Shown piece after piece: positions 7,772 through 17,780 of a DNA stretch of 43,958 nucleotides. A program made the position numbers and the translations under genes. Below the pieces are notes generated by a model that was not told the DNA's origin, made no database searches, and saw only the letters and a program-made list of their open reading frames with translations. How positions within the stretch are numbered: position 1 is the first letter of the stretch; every line of letters begins with the position of its first letter. The DNA is from Gammaproteobacteria bacterium. GTDB lineage: Bacteria; Pseudomonadota; Gammaproteobacteria; RBG-16-57-12. The DNA lies in NCBI GenBank assembly GCA_021647245.1, contig JAKIVC010000026.1, positions 1-43,958 on the forward strand. The letters are read 5' to 3'.

Positions 7772-10564
7772 ATGGTGAAGCGCAAACTGGCCTCCGTAAC
7801 GGCTTCGTTGGCATTGTTGATACCTACCGGTGTGCTGGCATTGGGTCTGGGTAATATCTCAATGAATTCGGCTCTGGATCAACACCTTGAAGCTGAGATA
7901 ATAATTCGCTCTGCGACGGCGGAAGACCTTGAAGGACTCAAGGTCAACCTCGCATCTGATGCCATGTTTATTCGCTATGGAATTGATCGCCCAGAGTTTC
8001 TTGAGGAGTTGCAATTCAAGGTGGTTCAGGGCGGAGATGGTGAGAGCTATATTCAGGTCTCATCACCCAAACCGATCCGCGAACCCTTTCTTAATTTTCT
8101 GGTAGAGGCAAAATGGCCAAACGGCCACGCCCTTCGCCAGTTCACTGTTCTTGTCGACCCACCCACTATGATGGAGGCAGTACCGCTCCAAGTTACCCCC
8201 GCACGCGTTGCGACACCGCGCCATGAGGCTGCACCCACAACAAACCAGCTTACAAAAGCCGCAGCCCCGCACTCCCTGCTACACACAGACCGCAGTAGTG
8301 GTTCAATTGAGTACGGCCCCAGTCGTGCGAATGATACGCTATGGGGTATTGCTACGGCGATGCGTGGTGATCGTGATGTCACCATTCACCAGGTGATGTT
8401 GGCTATTCTGCGTGATAATCCGGACGCATTTTACCGTGGCAACGTCAATAACTTGAAAATGGGGTATGTGCTGCGGATCAATGATCCGGCAACAATGACC
8501 TCACTGAGTAAAGCGGCAGCGGAACGCGAAGTTTCACGCCAATATCGGGAGTGGAAGAACGGTGGAACAGCAGGTACTTCTACTGCTGCTGGTGCAACAC
8601 CTATAGAGGAGTCAGCTCAATCAGGTTCGACTTCGGTTGCTGACTCGAGTGGTAGCCGCCCAGCGGCACCCGCACAATTGAAATTGACCAGTGCTGGGGT
8701 GGATGACCAAGCCCAGGCGCAAGCCGGGGTAACATCAGACGCACTCGACAGTGTTAATGAGCAGCTGGCTATAGCTAATGAGCAGTTACTGGCCAACCAT
8801 CAAGAGACAACTGAGCTGACGGATCGCCTTGCTAAGCTGGAAGGACAGCTTGACTCACTCCAGCGCCTGGTTCAGCTGAAAGATAGCGAGCTGGCCGCTA
8901 TCCAGCAGAGTGCAAAAGTGCAGCCACAAGTGGTGACACAATCTGAACCTGAAGCGACAGGGCTGTTTGATAGCCCCTTAGCACTGGCTCTGATCGCGTT
9001 GGTCATCGGTCTGATTGCGGCATTAGGATTTTTACTCTATCAACGCCGTAAGCAGGATGAATATCAAGAGAGCATTCTCAGCCAGCCGACCAATATACCC
9101 ATGGGTGAAGTGCCCGCTGCTAGTGCAGCAACAGCGACTCCAGCGGCGGCTACGACTTCTACAGATGTCGCTAATGACAGTACCGAAAGCTCACTATTGA
9201 CTGACTTCTCATCCACCTCGATGGAGGGGTTGCAGAGTGATATTGGTGAGATAGACCCTATATCAGAAGCGGATGTTTACTTGGCTTACGGTCGTTATAC
9301 CCAGGCTGAAGAGATTATTAAAGGCGCTTTGCAAAGTGACCCTGAGCGCGAAGAGTACCATACTAAACTGCTGGAAATTTACCATGCAGGTGGGGAGAAA
9401 GATAAGTTCCTGGAGGCTGCACAGAGCTATCATGGCTTGCTTGGTGGTAACTTGCTGGGAGATGGCTGGGTTAAGGTTTGTGCCATGGGACGTGAGCTGC
9501 AACCGGATAGCGCCCTTTTTGCAGGCGAAGGTGATACCGCTGATCATCACGTTCCGGAGTCAAACCAGGTATTGAACGAGGTGGAAAGCCCTGATATTGA
9601 ATCATCAGAGGTACTCTCTTCACAGGACAACAGCTCCGATATTGAAGTATCGACTGACGAGATGCCGCGGGATGAGATGGATGAGTTTAACTTTAATGAA
9701 TTGGATGACAAACTGGAGCAGTTTGAAGAGAAGTCGCTGGATGACTCCTTTACCAAGTTAGATAGCCGAGTTACTGATACCGAGAAGAGCGATGAGACGA
9801 CCGATGATAATGCGCTAGAGTTTGAATCGGGTAGCCTGGAGGCTCTAAGTGCTAAAAATTCGCTTGATGAAGCAAAAGATCAACAACTGAATGAAGATAT
9901 TGCATCCAACTCACTGGAGTTCGGTTCCGATAGCTTTGCAGAGAAAACAGCGGAGTCAGATGCGGTTAATGATGTTGAGTTGTCTGAAGAGTTCAAGGCA
10001 GATGAGCCATTGGATGAGGCTTCGAAGCAATCCAATGAAGAGACCGTAGCAGAAGAAAAGAAAACTAATGTTGATGATTTTGATGTGCTGGATGTGGATG
10101 ATAGTGAGCATAAACCATCCGAGCCAGCGACTGATTTAGAGTCAGACCTGTTTGATGCGGCTGACTCACTAACAGAAGAAAAGAAAACTGATGTTGATGA
10201 TTTTGATGTGCTGGATGTGGGTGATGGTGAGCATCAACCATCCGAGCCAGCGGCTGATTTAGAGTCAGACCTGTTTGATGCAGCTGATTCATTGGATGAG
10301 AGTGTCGCTGCCGAATCTTCTAAAGATGACCTGGACAAGGTTGACTTGGGTTCAATGGCTGATCTGATGGACGATAGTGGTAGTGACTTTGACGATGACA
10401 ACCCTTTTGCAGATCTCGATGAGGTGGGTACCAAGCTTGATTTAGCCCGCGCCTATGTCGATATGGGTGACAATGAGGGTGCGCAGAGCATTATTGACGA
10501 GGTTATGCAGGAAGGCACCGATGAGCAAAAAGAAGAGGCACAAGCACTGCTTAAACAGCTTTGA
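7772..10564 (+). CDS. fimV: FimV/HubP-type polar peptidoglycan-binding protein
   Basis: FimV proteins are inner-membrane polar organisers needed for type IV pilus function and twitching in Pseudomonas. The chosen ATG at 7772 gives 930 residues and a signal peptide ending near GVLALGLG, as in known FimV. In-frame starts at 7742 and 7703 would only add a polar N-terminus. The order is: FimV N-terminal domain (GLGNISMNSALDQHLEAEI), LysM at about 188-237, coiled coil at about 330-380, transmembrane helix at about 401-425, a long acidic low-complexity region, and a C-terminal TPR-like FimV domain (LDLARAYVDMGDNEGAQSII). Two near-identical 41-residue copies lie in tandem in the acidic part. Gene order beside usg and truA supports the call. 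Confidence 0.93.
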   Translation: MVKRKLASVTASLALLIPTGVLALGLGNISMNSALDQHLEAEIIIRSATAEDLEGLKVNLASDAMFIRYGIDRPEFLEELQFKVVQGGDGESYIQVSSPKPIREPFLNFLVEAKWPNGHALRQFTVLVDPPTMMEAVPLQVTPARVATPRHEAAPTTNQLTKAAAPHSLLHTDRSSGSIEYGPSRANDTLWGIATAMRGDRDVTIHQVMLAILRDNPDAFYRGNVNNLKMGYVLRINDPATMTSLSKAAAEREVSRQYREWKNGGTAGTSTAAGATPIEESAQSGSTSVADSSGSRPAAPAQLKLTSAGVDDQAQAQAGVTSDALDSVNEQLAIANEQLLANHQETTELTDRLAKLEGQLDSLQRLVQLKDSELAAIQQSAKVQPQVVTQSEPEATGLFDSPLALALIALVIGLIAALGFLLYQRRKQDEYQESILSQPTNIPMGEVPAASAATATPAAATTSTDVANDSTESSLLTDFSSTSMEGLQSDIGEIDPISEADVYLAYGRYTQAEEIIKGALQSDPEREEYHTKLLEIYHAGGEKDKFLEAAQSYHGLLGGNLLGDGWVKVCAMGRELQPDSALFAGEGDTADHHVPESNQVLNEVESPDIESSEVLSSQDNSSDIEVSTDEMPRDEMDEFNFNELDDKLEQFEEKSLDDSFTKLDSRVTDTEKSDETTDDNALEFESGSLEALSAKNSLDEAKDQQLNEDIASNSLEFGSDSFAEKTAESDAVNDVELSEEFKADEPLDEASKQSNEETVAEEKKTNVDDFDVLDVDDSEHKPSEPATDLESDLFDAADSLTEEKKTDVDDFDVLDVGDGEHQPSEPAADLESDLFDAADSLDESVAAESSKDDLDKVDLGSMADLMDDSGSDFDDDNPFADLDEVGTKLDLARAYVDMGDNEGAQSIIDEVMQEGTDEQKEEAQALLKQL
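10051..10296 (+). repeat. two tandem 123-base repeats inside fimV
   Basis: The segment beginning AGAAGAAAAGAAAACT at 10051 recurs at 10174, a period of 123 bases or 41 codons. The encoded units both contain VDDFDVLDV and PSEPA followed by DLESDLFDAADSL, and differ at a handful of residues. In-frame repeat number could vary between strains. It is part of the coding sequence, not an intergenic array. Confidence 0.9.
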
Positions 10565-10580
10565 TCACCTTTTCGCTGCA

Positions 10581-10622
10581 ACGGCCCGCTGGACTAATGT
10601 TCAGCGGGCCGTGCTGTTTTTT
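10581..10622 (+). terminator. rho-independent terminator after fimV
   Basis: A perfect 11-base stem, ACGGCCCGCTG at 10581-10591 and its complement at 10602-10612, encloses a 10-base loop and is followed by a run of T. It lies 17 bases after the fimV stop and separates fimV from the next cluster. Confidence 0.9.
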
Positions 10623-10805
10623 GTAGCGTGAGATCTCTGCACAAATAGATGCACTGATAAAAAGGCTCCACCTCAGCTGTTTTCGTTGGTAAGTTTGTGA
10701 GTAGCACACTATTTCCCTCATTTACCGCTGCATCAACCAGCCAAGCTTTATCTCTTTTTTATCCAGCCCCCACGTGTGCAGAGGACTCAGAGCGGAAATA
10801 AACAG

Positions 10806-11474
10806 ATGCACCCGGTAATTAAAATCCTTCTCTTGTTACTTGCCGCGCTGATGACAGTCTGGGGCGGATGGTCGCAGTGGCTGTTTGCACTGTTATTGAC
10901 GGTAATTGGTTTTGTTGTTGTCAGAGATGCTGAGATCATATTGGCGTTAAAAATGGCAGCACGGTTACGCTGGTTGCTGCTCTCAATCGCCATTGTTTAC
11001 CTCTGGTTTACACCAGGCACCCCCATCTTTCCGACATTTTTAGCCTGGTCTCCCAGTTATGAGGGGGTGATGATGGGCCTCCATCGTGTAGCCATTTTAC
11101 TGTTGTTGGTTCTCGCGGTGAGCTTGTTGTTACAATCAACGCCACTAACATTGATGATTGCCGCGCTCTTGTGGTTATTACACCCCTTTGCACGGTTGGG
11201 TTTACCACACGAACGCTTTGCTGTGCGGTTGGCACTTACCTTGGAAGCGGTGGGCGACCTGCCCGCAATCATGGCGACACCTCCTCTTGTTACGAAAGGG
11301 TTGCGCCAGCGAATGCATGTTGCGGTTGTTCGAATGGTTGATTTATTTGATCAGGTCACGCAACATGCGCACTCACTGCCGTGTCGACCGATTGAGGTGC
11401 CTATCTTGAAGGCACCGGACTGGTTGCAGTGGCTAATGTTATGTCTACTGTCTGGAGTTTTTCTTGTTTTATGA
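10806..11474 (+). CDS. EcfT/CbiQ-like integral membrane protein
   Basis: This is a hydrophobic protein of about 222 residues with five or six predicted membrane segments. The cytoplasmic pattern GLHRVAILLLLVLAVSLLL, then an LHPFARLGLPHERFAVRLAL segment, resembles the T component (EcfT/CbiQ) of energy-coupling-factor vitamin transporters. No ATPase or substrate-binding S component is encoded nearby, so its function is unknown. The ATG at 10806 has a GCGGAA ribosome binding site. An in-frame GTG at 10776 is less likely because it adds a polar tail before the first membrane segment. Its stop overlaps the truA start (ATGA), so it is the first gene of the truA-trp-accD run. Confidence 0.7.
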   Translation: MHPVIKILLLLLAALMTVWGGWSQWLFALLLTVIGFVVVRDAEIILALKMAARLRWLLLSIAIVYLWFTPGTPIFPTFLAWSPSYEGVMMGLHRVAILLLLVLAVSLLLQSTPLTLMIAALLWLLHPFARLGLPHERFAVRLALTLEAVGDLPAIMATPPLVTKGLRQRMHVAVVRMVDLFDQVTQHAHSLPCRPIEVPILKAPDWLQWLMLCLLSGVFLVL

Positions 11475-12250
11475 GATATGCGGCTCGAATTGAGTATGAT
11501 GGGCGTGAATTTTGCGGTTGGCAGCGGCAAAAGCACTCCCCTAGTGTGCAGGAAAATGTAGAAAGGGCACTCTCCAGCGTTGCTAACCACCCAATAGAGA
11601 TTGCTTGTGCGGGGCGGACCGATGCCGGAGTGCATGGTGTCGGCCAGATTGTCCATTTTGACAGTGATGCAGAACGCACTATTCGATCCTGGGTGATGGG
11701 TGGGAATGCTAATTTACCCAAATCGATCTCTATTGTCTGGCTGCAGCCGGTAAGTGATGGATTTCATGCGCGCTTCTCTGCCTTGAGTCGGCATTATCGT
11801 TACGTTATTTGTAATCGGGATGTGCGCCCTAGTTTTTTGGCTTGGCGCACGACCTGGGAGTATCGCCCGCTTGATGTGGCGCTGATGCAGCAGGCGGCCC
11901 AGCAGCTGGTGGGTGAGCATGACTTCTCCTCATATCGAGCGATGGCATGCCAGGCAAAAAGCCCTATACGAACGGTACACAAGGTCGAGGTATCGCGGCA
12001 GAATGAGATGGTTTTTATCGATGTAGAAGCCAATGCTTTTTTACATCATATGGTGCGCAACATCGCCGGTGTATTGATGACTATCGGCTGCGGCGAGCAG
12101 CCACCCCGCTGGGCAGATGAAGTGTTAGCACATAAAGATCGCCGTATGGGAGGTGTGACCGCACACCCTTCCGGCCTCTACTTTATGGGTGTAAAGTACC
12201 CGGATGAATTTGAAATACCCACAGTGAAAAATAGCTCGCTGGTTTGGTAG
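11471..12250 (+). CDS. truA: tRNA pseudouridine(38-40) synthase
   Basis: TruA converts uridines 38-40 of the tRNA anticodon stem-loop to pseudouridine. Starting at the ATG at 11471 gives 259 residues beginning MRYAARIEYDGREFCGWQRQ, the usual TruA N-terminus. An upstream in-frame GTG at 11429 would overlap the preceding gene by 46 bases and is not favoured. The catalytic Asp is at about residue 51 in GRTDAGVHG. The C-terminal FLHHMVRNIAGVL motif is also present. The start overlaps the upstream stop as ATGA and trpF follows after 14 bases, an arrangement conserved in pseudomonads. Confidence 0.96.
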   Translation: MRYAARIEYDGREFCGWQRQKHSPSVQENVERALSSVANHPIEIACAGRTDAGVHGVGQIVHFDSDAERTIRSWVMGGNANLPKSISIVWLQPVSDGFHARFSALSRHYRYVICNRDVRPSFLAWRTTWEYRPLDVALMQQAAQQLVGEHDFSSYRAMACQAKSPIRTVHKVEVSRQNEMVFIDVEANAFLHHMVRNIAGVLMTIGCGEQPPRWADEVLAHKDRRMGGVTAHPSGLYFMGVKYPDEFEIPTVKNSSLVW

Positions 12251-12264
12251 CTCGGTAGGAAAAT

Positions 12265-12882
12265 ATGACAACTCGCGTTAAAATATGCGGCATTACTCGC
12301 ATTGAAGATGCCCTGACAGCGGCAGCGTTAGGTGCCGATGCCATTGGCTTGGTGTTTTATGCCCCTAGCCCCCGTGCAGTCGGTATTCAGCAAGCGGCAA
12401 ATATCGTCGCAGCACTGCCACCCTTTGTCAGCAGTGTGGGGTTATTTGTTGATGCGGATAAAGCTTTTGTAGAGGATGTTATACAAAGGCTATCAATCGA
12501 TCTATTGCAGTTTCATGGTGAAGAGTCTGCCGAATATTGCGAGCAGTTTGACAAGCCTTACATGAAAGCCGTTCGGATGCGTGAGGGGCTCTCCCTTGAG
12601 TCATGGGTGTTGCACTATGAAAACGCCAAAGCACTGTTGCTGGATAGTTATCAACCCGGCATACCCGGCGGTACCGGAACCACCTTTGACTGGGGACGTA
12701 TTCCCGATAAAATGCAAAAACCAATTGTTTTGGCAGGCGGTCTGAATGCCGCTAATGTTGCGGGTGCTATTGAGCAAGCCTCTCCCTATGCCGTCGATGT
12801 GAGTGGCGGGGTTGAGGTGAGTAAAGGAATCAAAGACGCTGCAAAAATTGCAGCCTTTATCAACGAGGTAAAACGTGTCTGA
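12265..12882 (+). CDS. trpF: phosphoribosylanthranilate isomerase
   Basis: TrpF carries out the Amadori rearrangement of N-(5-phosphoribosyl)anthranilate in tryptophan synthesis. The 205 residues form a complete TIM barrel. The catalytic Cys is at residue 8 in VKICGITR. The catalytic Asp lies in the [15 protein letters not shown] segment, and the phosphate-binding end reads [10 protein letters not shown] and DVSGGVE. It is separate from trpC, as usual in gammaproteobacteria with this gene order. Its last eight bases overlap trpB. Confidence 0.97.
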   Translation: MTTRVKICGITRIEDALTAAALGADAIGLVFYAPSPRAVGIQQAANIVAALPPFVSSVGLFVDADKAFVEDVIQRLSIDLLQFHGEESAEYCEQFDKPYMKAVRMREGLSLESWVLHYENAKALLLDSYQPGIPGGTGTTFDWGRIPDKMQKPIVLAGGLNAANVAGAIEQASPYAVDVSGGVEVSKGIKDAAKIAAFINEVKRV

Positions 12883-14098
12883 TTGTGTAAAGAGCTGGGC
12901 TGAGTTGCCTGATCTACCGGATAGCAAAGGCCACTTTGGTGTGTATGGTGGCCTGTTTGTCGCTGAAACCTTAATGGCGGCACTGGATGAGTTGCGTATT
13001 GCGTATGAAAAGTACCAACACGACCCTGAATTCGCTAAAGAGCTGGATAAGGATTTTCAGGACTATGTCGGTCGTCCCTCGCCGCTCTACCACGCAGAAC
13101 GGTGGTCTCAGCAGCTGGGCGGTGCGCAGATCTATCTTAAGCGTGAAGACCTCAATCACACCGGAGCCCACAAGATAAATAATACGGTTGGCCAGGCACT
13201 ACTGGCCAAGCGTATGGGGAAAACCCGTATTATTGCCGAGACAGGAGCCGGGCAACATGGCGTGGCGACTGCGACGGTGGCCGCTCGTCTGGGGCTTGAG
13301 TGCGTGGTCTATATGGGTGCTGTTGATGTAGCGCGCCAGGCACAGAATGTCTACCGCATGAAGCTGCTGGGCGCAACGGTCATTCCCGTTGAGTCAGGCA
13401 CGAAAACATTGAAAGATGCTTTAAATGAGGCGATGCGTGATTGGGTGACCCACATTGACGATACCTTCTACATCATTGGTACCGTGGCAGGGCCTCACCC
13501 TTACCCCGCCATGGTGCGCGATTTTCAGTCTATTATTGGCCGTGAAGCGCGTGAGCAGTGTATTGAAAAAACCGGTCGCCTACCGGATGCGCTGGTTGCT
13601 TGTGTTGGGGGTGGTTCCAACGCAATGGGGCTGTTTTACCCCTTTATGCGAGATGATAGTGTCGAAATGTATGGGGTTGAGGCGGCAGGTGATGGCTTGG
13701 AAACCGGTCGTCACGCCGCACCACTTTGTGCGGGGGTGCCGGGGGTGTTGCACGGTAACCGCACTTACCTGATGGAAGATGAAAATGGTCAGATATCCCA
13801 CACGCATTCGATCTCTGCCGGTCTGGATTATCCGGGAGTTGGCCCTGAACACGCTTGGTTGAAGGATGTTGGGCGAGCCAACTATGTAGCGATCAGTGAT
13901 GATGAGGCGATGGCGGCATTTTATGCCTTGACCCAAATTGAAGGTATCTTGCCCGCACTGGAGTCCAGTCATGCACTGGCTTATGCCATGAAACTGGCAA
14001 AAACCATGTCAAAAGATCAAAACATTATCGTCAACCTCTCCGGGCGCGGCGATAAAGATATCCACACTGTCGCAACCCGCGACGGCATCGAATTTTAA
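12875..14098 (+). CDS. trpB: tryptophan synthase beta chain
   Basis: TrpB condenses indole with serine using pyridoxal phosphate, in an alpha2-beta2 complex with TrpA. The 407 residues are the normal length. The PLP lysine is at about residue 100 in [10 protein letters not shown], the catalytic Glu is in AETGAGQHG, and the phosphate-binding loop is [11 protein letters not shown]. The start codon is GTG at 12875, overlapping the trpF stop by eight bases with an AGGT ribosome binding site inside trpF. That arrangement implies coupled translation. trpA follows after 12 bases. Confidence 0.98.
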   Translation: MSDCVKSWAELPDLPDSKGHFGVYGGLFVAETLMAALDELRIAYEKYQHDPEFAKELDKDFQDYVGRPSPLYHAERWSQQLGGAQIYLKREDLNHTGAHKINNTVGQALLAKRMGKTRIIAETGAGQHGVATATVAARLGLECVVYMGAVDVARQAQNVYRMKLLGATVIPVESGTKTLKDALNEAMRDWVTHIDDTFYIIGTVAGPHPYPAMVRDFQSIIGREAREQCIEKTGRLPDALVACVGGGSNAMGLFYPFMRDDSVEMYGVEAAGDGLETGRHAAPLCAGVPGVLHGNRTYLMEDENGQISHTHSISAGLDYPGVGPEHAWLKDVGRANYVAISDDEAMAAFYALTQIEGILPALESSHALAYAMKLAKTMSKDQNIIVNLSGRGDKDIHTVATRDGIEF

Positions 14099-14110
14099 AG
14101 GAGTTCAGCT

Positions 14111-14917
14111 ATGAGTCGTATTGCTGCAACCTTTGAGCGATTAAAAAACAGTAACCGCAAGGCGTTGATACCCTATATCACTGCAGGCGATTACACGCCT
14201 GAACTCACCGTACCACTCATGCATGCAATGGTTGAGTCGGGGGCGAATATTATTGAGCTAGGCGTGCCTTTCTCTGACCCCATGGCGGATGGCCCGGTGA
14301 TTCAAAAGGCAGCTGAACGGGCACTAGAACATAACGTTTCACTGCGTGATGTGTTTGAAATGGTTAAAGCGTTCCGTAAGCAGGATAAGACAACCCCGGT
14401 GATATTAATGGGTTATCTCAACCCGATCGAGGCGATGGGTTATGCAGCGTTTGCCTCGGCGGCGGCAACGGCGGGTGTGGATGGTGTACTAACGGTCGAT
14501 ATGCCACCTGAAGAGGGTGGTGAGTGCATATCGTTACTCAAGGCGCAGGGTGTTGATCCCATCTTCCTGATTGCCCCGACCACCACCACTACACGTATTG
14601 CCTCGCTGGTTTCAAATGCCAGTGGCTTTGTCTATTATGTCTCTTTGAAGGGCGTGACAGGTGCCGGGCACCTGGATGTCGCAGGGGCGGCTGAAAAGCT
14701 TAAGAGCATCCGGCAGATGACTGATTTACCGCTGGGTGTTGGATTTGGTATTAGAGATGCTGAAACAGCCGTTGCCATTGGCAAAGAGGCGGATGCGATT
14801 ATTGTCGGCAGTGCTATTGTGAAGAAAATTGAAGAGGGTGCCGGTAATCCGGCATTGATCACTGCCAATATCGTGGCGATGCTCTCCAGTATTCGCGGTG
14901 CACTTGATACGTTATAG
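14111..14917 (+). CDS. trpA: tryptophan synthase alpha chain
   Basis: TrpA cleaves indole-3-glycerol phosphate and channels indole to TrpB. The 268 residues show both catalytic acids: Glu in ANIIELGVPFSDPMADGP (about residue 50) and Asp in GVLTVDMPPEE (about residue 130). The phosphate-binding end is LGVGFGIRDAETA and IIVGSAIVK. An AAAGGAGTT ribosome binding site precedes the ATG. accD follows after 29 bases, which fits the known trpFBA-accD-folC order. Confidence 0.98.
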   Translation: MSRIAATFERLKNSNRKALIPYITAGDYTPELTVPLMHAMVESGANIIELGVPFSDPMADGPVIQKAAERALEHNVSLRDVFEMVKAFRKQDKTTPVILMGYLNPIEAMGYAAFASAAATAGVDGVLTVDMPPEEGGECISLLKAQGVDPIFLIAPTTTTTRIASLVSNASGFVYYVSLKGVTGAGHLDVAGAAEKLKSIRQMTDLPLGVGFGIRDAETAVAIGKEADAIIVGSAIVKKIEEGAGNPALITANIVAMLSSIRGALDTL

Positions 14918-14946
14918 TGTCGCTCTAACTAAACAGGATAAATACC

Positions 14947-15810
14947 ATGAGTTGGTTGAAGAATCTTATACCTTCTAAAATTCGTACTGAATCAGGTGGT
15001 AAAAAAGGCATTCCGGAAGGGGTTTGGGTTAAATGTGGTGAGTGTGATGATGTGCTCTACCGCCCGGAGCTGGAGCGCAGCCTGAATGTCTGCCCCAAGT
15101 GTGACCATCACATGCGCTTGACCGGTCGTAAGCGTCTTGAGGTTTTTTTAGATGAAGCGGGGCGTGAAGAGATCGCCGCTGATATGTCTCCTGTGGATGT
15201 TTTGAAGTTTAAAGACAGTAAAAAATACAAGGATCGCATTAGTCAGTATCAAAAATCATCGGGTGAAAAGGATGCGATGATTGTCATGCAGGGCACCCTG
15301 AAAGGGCTTCCCGTTGTATCCGCTGCTTTTGACTTCTCCTTTATGGGGGGGTCAATGGGTTCGGTGGTCGGTGAAAAATTTACCCGTGCTGCCAACATTG
15401 CGCTGGAAAAAAATATTCCTTTTGTCTGCTTTTCTGCATCAGGGGGAGCGCGAATGCAAGAGGCACTCTTCTCCTTAATGCAAATGGCGAAAACATCAGC
15501 GGTATTGGCGAAAATGCGTGAACAAGGCACCCCTTTTGTTTCAGTAATGACCGACCCGACCATGGGCGGTGTATCGGCCAGTTTTGCCATGCTGGGCGAT
15601 CTAAATGTTGCTGAACCAAAAGCACTTATCGGCTTTGCTGGGCCACGCGTTATTGAGCAGACCGTGCGCCAGACACTACCGGAAGGTTTTCAACGCAGTG
15701 AATTCTTGTTGGAGCACGGAGGGCTGGATATGATCATTCATCGCCACCAGCTGCGTGATCGCCTTGCCAACGCCCTCTCGCTACTGACGAACTACTCAGA
15801 GCCTTCTTAA
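14947..15810 (+). CDS. accD: acetyl-CoA carboxylase carboxyltransferase beta subunit
   Basis: AccD with AccA transfers the carboxyl group from biotin to acetyl-CoA, the committed step of fatty acid synthesis. The 287 residues start with the four-Cys zinc ribbon at about C30, C33, C49 and C52 ([15 protein letters not shown]). The crotonase-like core contains [12 protein letters not shown] and [13 protein letters not shown]. Length and motif order are normal. It is followed by folC after 23 bases. Confidence 0.98.
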   Translation: MSWLKNLIPSKIRTESGGKKGIPEGVWVKCGECDDVLYRPELERSLNVCPKCDHHMRLTGRKRLEVFLDEAGREEIAADMSPVDVLKFKDSKKYKDRISQYQKSSGEKDAMIVMQGTLKGLPVVSAAFDFSFMGGSMGSVVGEKFTRAANIALEKNIPFVCFSASGGARMQEALFSLMQMAKTSAVLAKMREQGTPFVSVMTDPTMGGVSASFAMLGDLNVAEPKALIGFAGPRVIEQTVRQTLPEGFQRSEFLLEHGGLDMIIHRHQLRDRLANALSLLTNYSEPS

Positions 15811-15833
15811 CGTGTGCGCAGAACCTCTTTACC

Positions 15834-17126
15834 ATGCGATTTGAAACACTTCCACAATGGCTGGCATGGCAAGAGCAACTCCATCCCAACGAGATTGAGT
15901 TGGGTCTTGAGCGCGTTAGCCAAGTCTATCAACGGCTTTGTGGTGACCACCCAATACATCGGGTTATTACCGTGGGTGGAACCAACGGTAAAGGGTCATC
16001 TGTTGCCATGCTTGATGCCATTTTACGGGCCGCGGGTTATCTTGTTGGCAACTACACCTCACCCCACCTGCTGAAATACAACGAACGCATAAAACTCCAT
16101 GGCCATGAAGTTGATGATCAAACACTCTGTGATGCTTTCGAACGGGTTGATCAGGCGCGGGGGGAAATCTCCCTGAGCTATTTTGAGTTTGGCACATTGG
16201 CGGCATTGGATATCTTCAGTCGTACAGTGCTGGATGTGGTCATTCTTGAAGTGGGGCTGGGTGGTCGCCTTGATGCGGTTAATATTATCGATGCGGATAT
16301 CGCCTTGATTACCAATATCGGTATTGACCATGAGGAGTGGCTGGGTTCAGACCTTGAAAGCATCGGCTTTGAGAAAGCGGGTATTATGCGAGCGGCCCGA
16401 CCCGTGGTATTTTCAAGTGCCAACCCGCCCAATTCGCTGCGAGCACATGCCAATAAAATAGGCGCGCAGCTCTACACCCTTGGACAGAGCTACCAATATG
16501 AAACGACCGACTCAGGTTGGCGCTGGCAATCACCCCATCGCAAGCGAGAGAGCTTACCTATGCCTGCCATGCGGGGTGAGTTCCAGCTGAAAAATGCCGC
16601 TGGCGTATTGATGGTGCTGGAGTCTCTTAATCAACAACTGCCAGTTGCCCAAGCTGCGCTGCGTGTAGGTCTGCTTGATGCTCAGGTCGCGGGGCACTTT
16701 CAGGTTATTTTGACACCACTACGCCATATTCTTGATGTGGCACATAATCCCCATGCCGTTGAACAGCTCAAAATAAATCTACAAAACATTGAATGCCTAG
16801 GTAAAACCCACGCAGTGTTTGCGATGATGGGTGACAAGGCGATTGATGAGGTTATTCAGATTATTCACCCATTAATTGATGAGTGGTATATTGGTAATTT
16901 GGCGCTGCCTCGTGCCGCAACAACTGCGCAGCTCCTCCCACTAATGGAAGAGCAGGGTGTTCAACGCATTCATCAGTTTGTAACGCTCGAGCAAGCTTAT
17001 CAACACGCGTTAAAGGATGCAGGGCCCGCTGACCAGATTGTCGTGTTTGGTTCATTTTTTACCCTTGCCGTGGTTTTGAACAAGATGAAGGCTAACAAAA
17101 GGATAACAAGCAGCAATGGAAAGTAA
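15834..17126 (+). CDS. folC: dihydrofolate/folylpolyglutamate synthase
   Basis: FolC is a Mur-ligase-family enzyme that joins glutamate to dihydropteroate and extends the polyglutamate tail of folates. The 430 residues contain the ATP-binding loop VGGTNGKGSS at about 47-55, the folate-binding TSPHLLKYNERI segment, the ALITNIGIDHEEWLG motif and the C-terminal DVAHNPHA motif. The gene overlaps dedD by 11 bases. Order accD-folC-dedD-cvpA-purF is widespread in gammaproteobacteria. Confidence 0.96.
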   Translation: MRFETLPQWLAWQEQLHPNEIELGLERVSQVYQRLCGDHPIHRVITVGGTNGKGSSVAMLDAILRAAGYLVGNYTSPHLLKYNERIKLHGHEVDDQTLCDAFERVDQARGEISLSYFEFGTLAALDIFSRTVLDVVILEVGLGGRLDAVNIIDADIALITNIGIDHEEWLGSDLESIGFEKAGIMRAARPVVFSSANPPNSLRAHANKIGAQLYTLGQSYQYETTDSGWRWQSPHRKRESLPMPAMRGEFQLKNAAGVLMVLESLNQQLPVAQAALRVGLLDAQVAGHFQVILTPLRHILDVAHNPHAVEQLKINLQNIECLGKTHAVFAMMGDKAIDEVIQIIHPLIDEWYIGNLALPRAATTAQLLPLMEEQGVQRIHQFVTLEQAYQHALKDAGPADQIVVFGSFFTLAVVLNKMKANKRITSSNGK

Positions 17127-17736
17127 TCGTACCAAGCAGCGTATCGTTGGCGCTGTTATTATGCTCTCGATTGCAGTGATTGTACTGCCGATGATTCTTA
17201 GCGAAAGCGGCGAGAAAAAAATTACCGGCAGTAATATCCCTGAAAAACCGGATTACCTGATAAAGACTGAAATTATACCGCTGGAAATTAAAGCGCTGCC
17301 AAACCCGGATGATACGGTGCAGCGCCGGGTTATTCAGGAGGCTCATAATAGCGAGCAGGTGGCAGCAGAAGAGCCGACCACAGCCGCAACACTTGAAGAT
17401 ATCATTATGCCATCGGATATCAAGCCGGTAGCCGAGCCACAACCCGTCACTCCACCCCTTCCTGAGCCACAAATAGCTCATCAAGCTGAGAGACCAGCGG
17501 CCGTTTCCGGCTGGGTTGTGCAGGTGGGTAGTTTTTCTAGTCAATCTAACGCGCTGGCACTGCGAGATAAATTGCGTGGTCATGGTTTCAGCGCCTTTGT
17601 TGAGCGCGCTGAGGGGCCAGAGACTGTTTATCGGGTAAGGGTCGGGCCAGAGATAAAAAAAGAACAAGCGCACGTGGTTAAAGAGAGGCTTCAAGAGAAG
17701 TTGGCACTGGATGGTTTAGTAATCCGCCATCGTTGA
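17116..17736 (+). CDS. dedD: SPOR-domain cell division protein DedD
   Basis: This 206-residue protein has one membrane helix near the N-terminus (about residues 9-28), a proline- and glutamate-rich linker, and a C-terminal SPOR domain from about residue 132 (GWVVQVGSFSSQSNALALRD to the end). SPOR domains bind denuded glycan at the septum, and DedD is a minor division protein. Position between folC and cvpA supports the name. It overlaps the folC end by 11 bases. Confidence 0.92.
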   Translation: MESNRTKQRIVGAVIMLSIAVIVLPMILSESGEKKITGSNIPEKPDYLIKTEIIPLEIKALPNPDDTVQRRVIQEAHNSEQVAAEEPTTAATLEDIIMPSDIKPVAEPQPVTPPLPEPQIAHQAERPAAVSGWVVQVGSFSSQSNALALRDKLRGHGFSAFVERAEGPETVYRVRVGPEIKKEQAHVVKERLQEKLALDGLVIRHR

Positions 17737-17780
17737 TGTATGCGTTACAGATGAGTGGTAGAATGCTTCGATTAGCGTGA

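Noticed and set aside
10065-10292. Histidine-rich minus-strand frame over fimV
   Set aside because: It arises from the reverse complement of the Asp-rich tandem repeats and contains the same 41-codon periodicity.
10051-10296. Tandem repeats taken as a CRISPR array
   Set aside because: The repeats are in-frame coding units of 123 bases without spacers.
17092-17694. A 200-codon minus-strand frame opposite dedD
   Set aside because: dedD has membrane helix, linker and SPOR domain in the right operon place; the antisense frame has no recognisable content.
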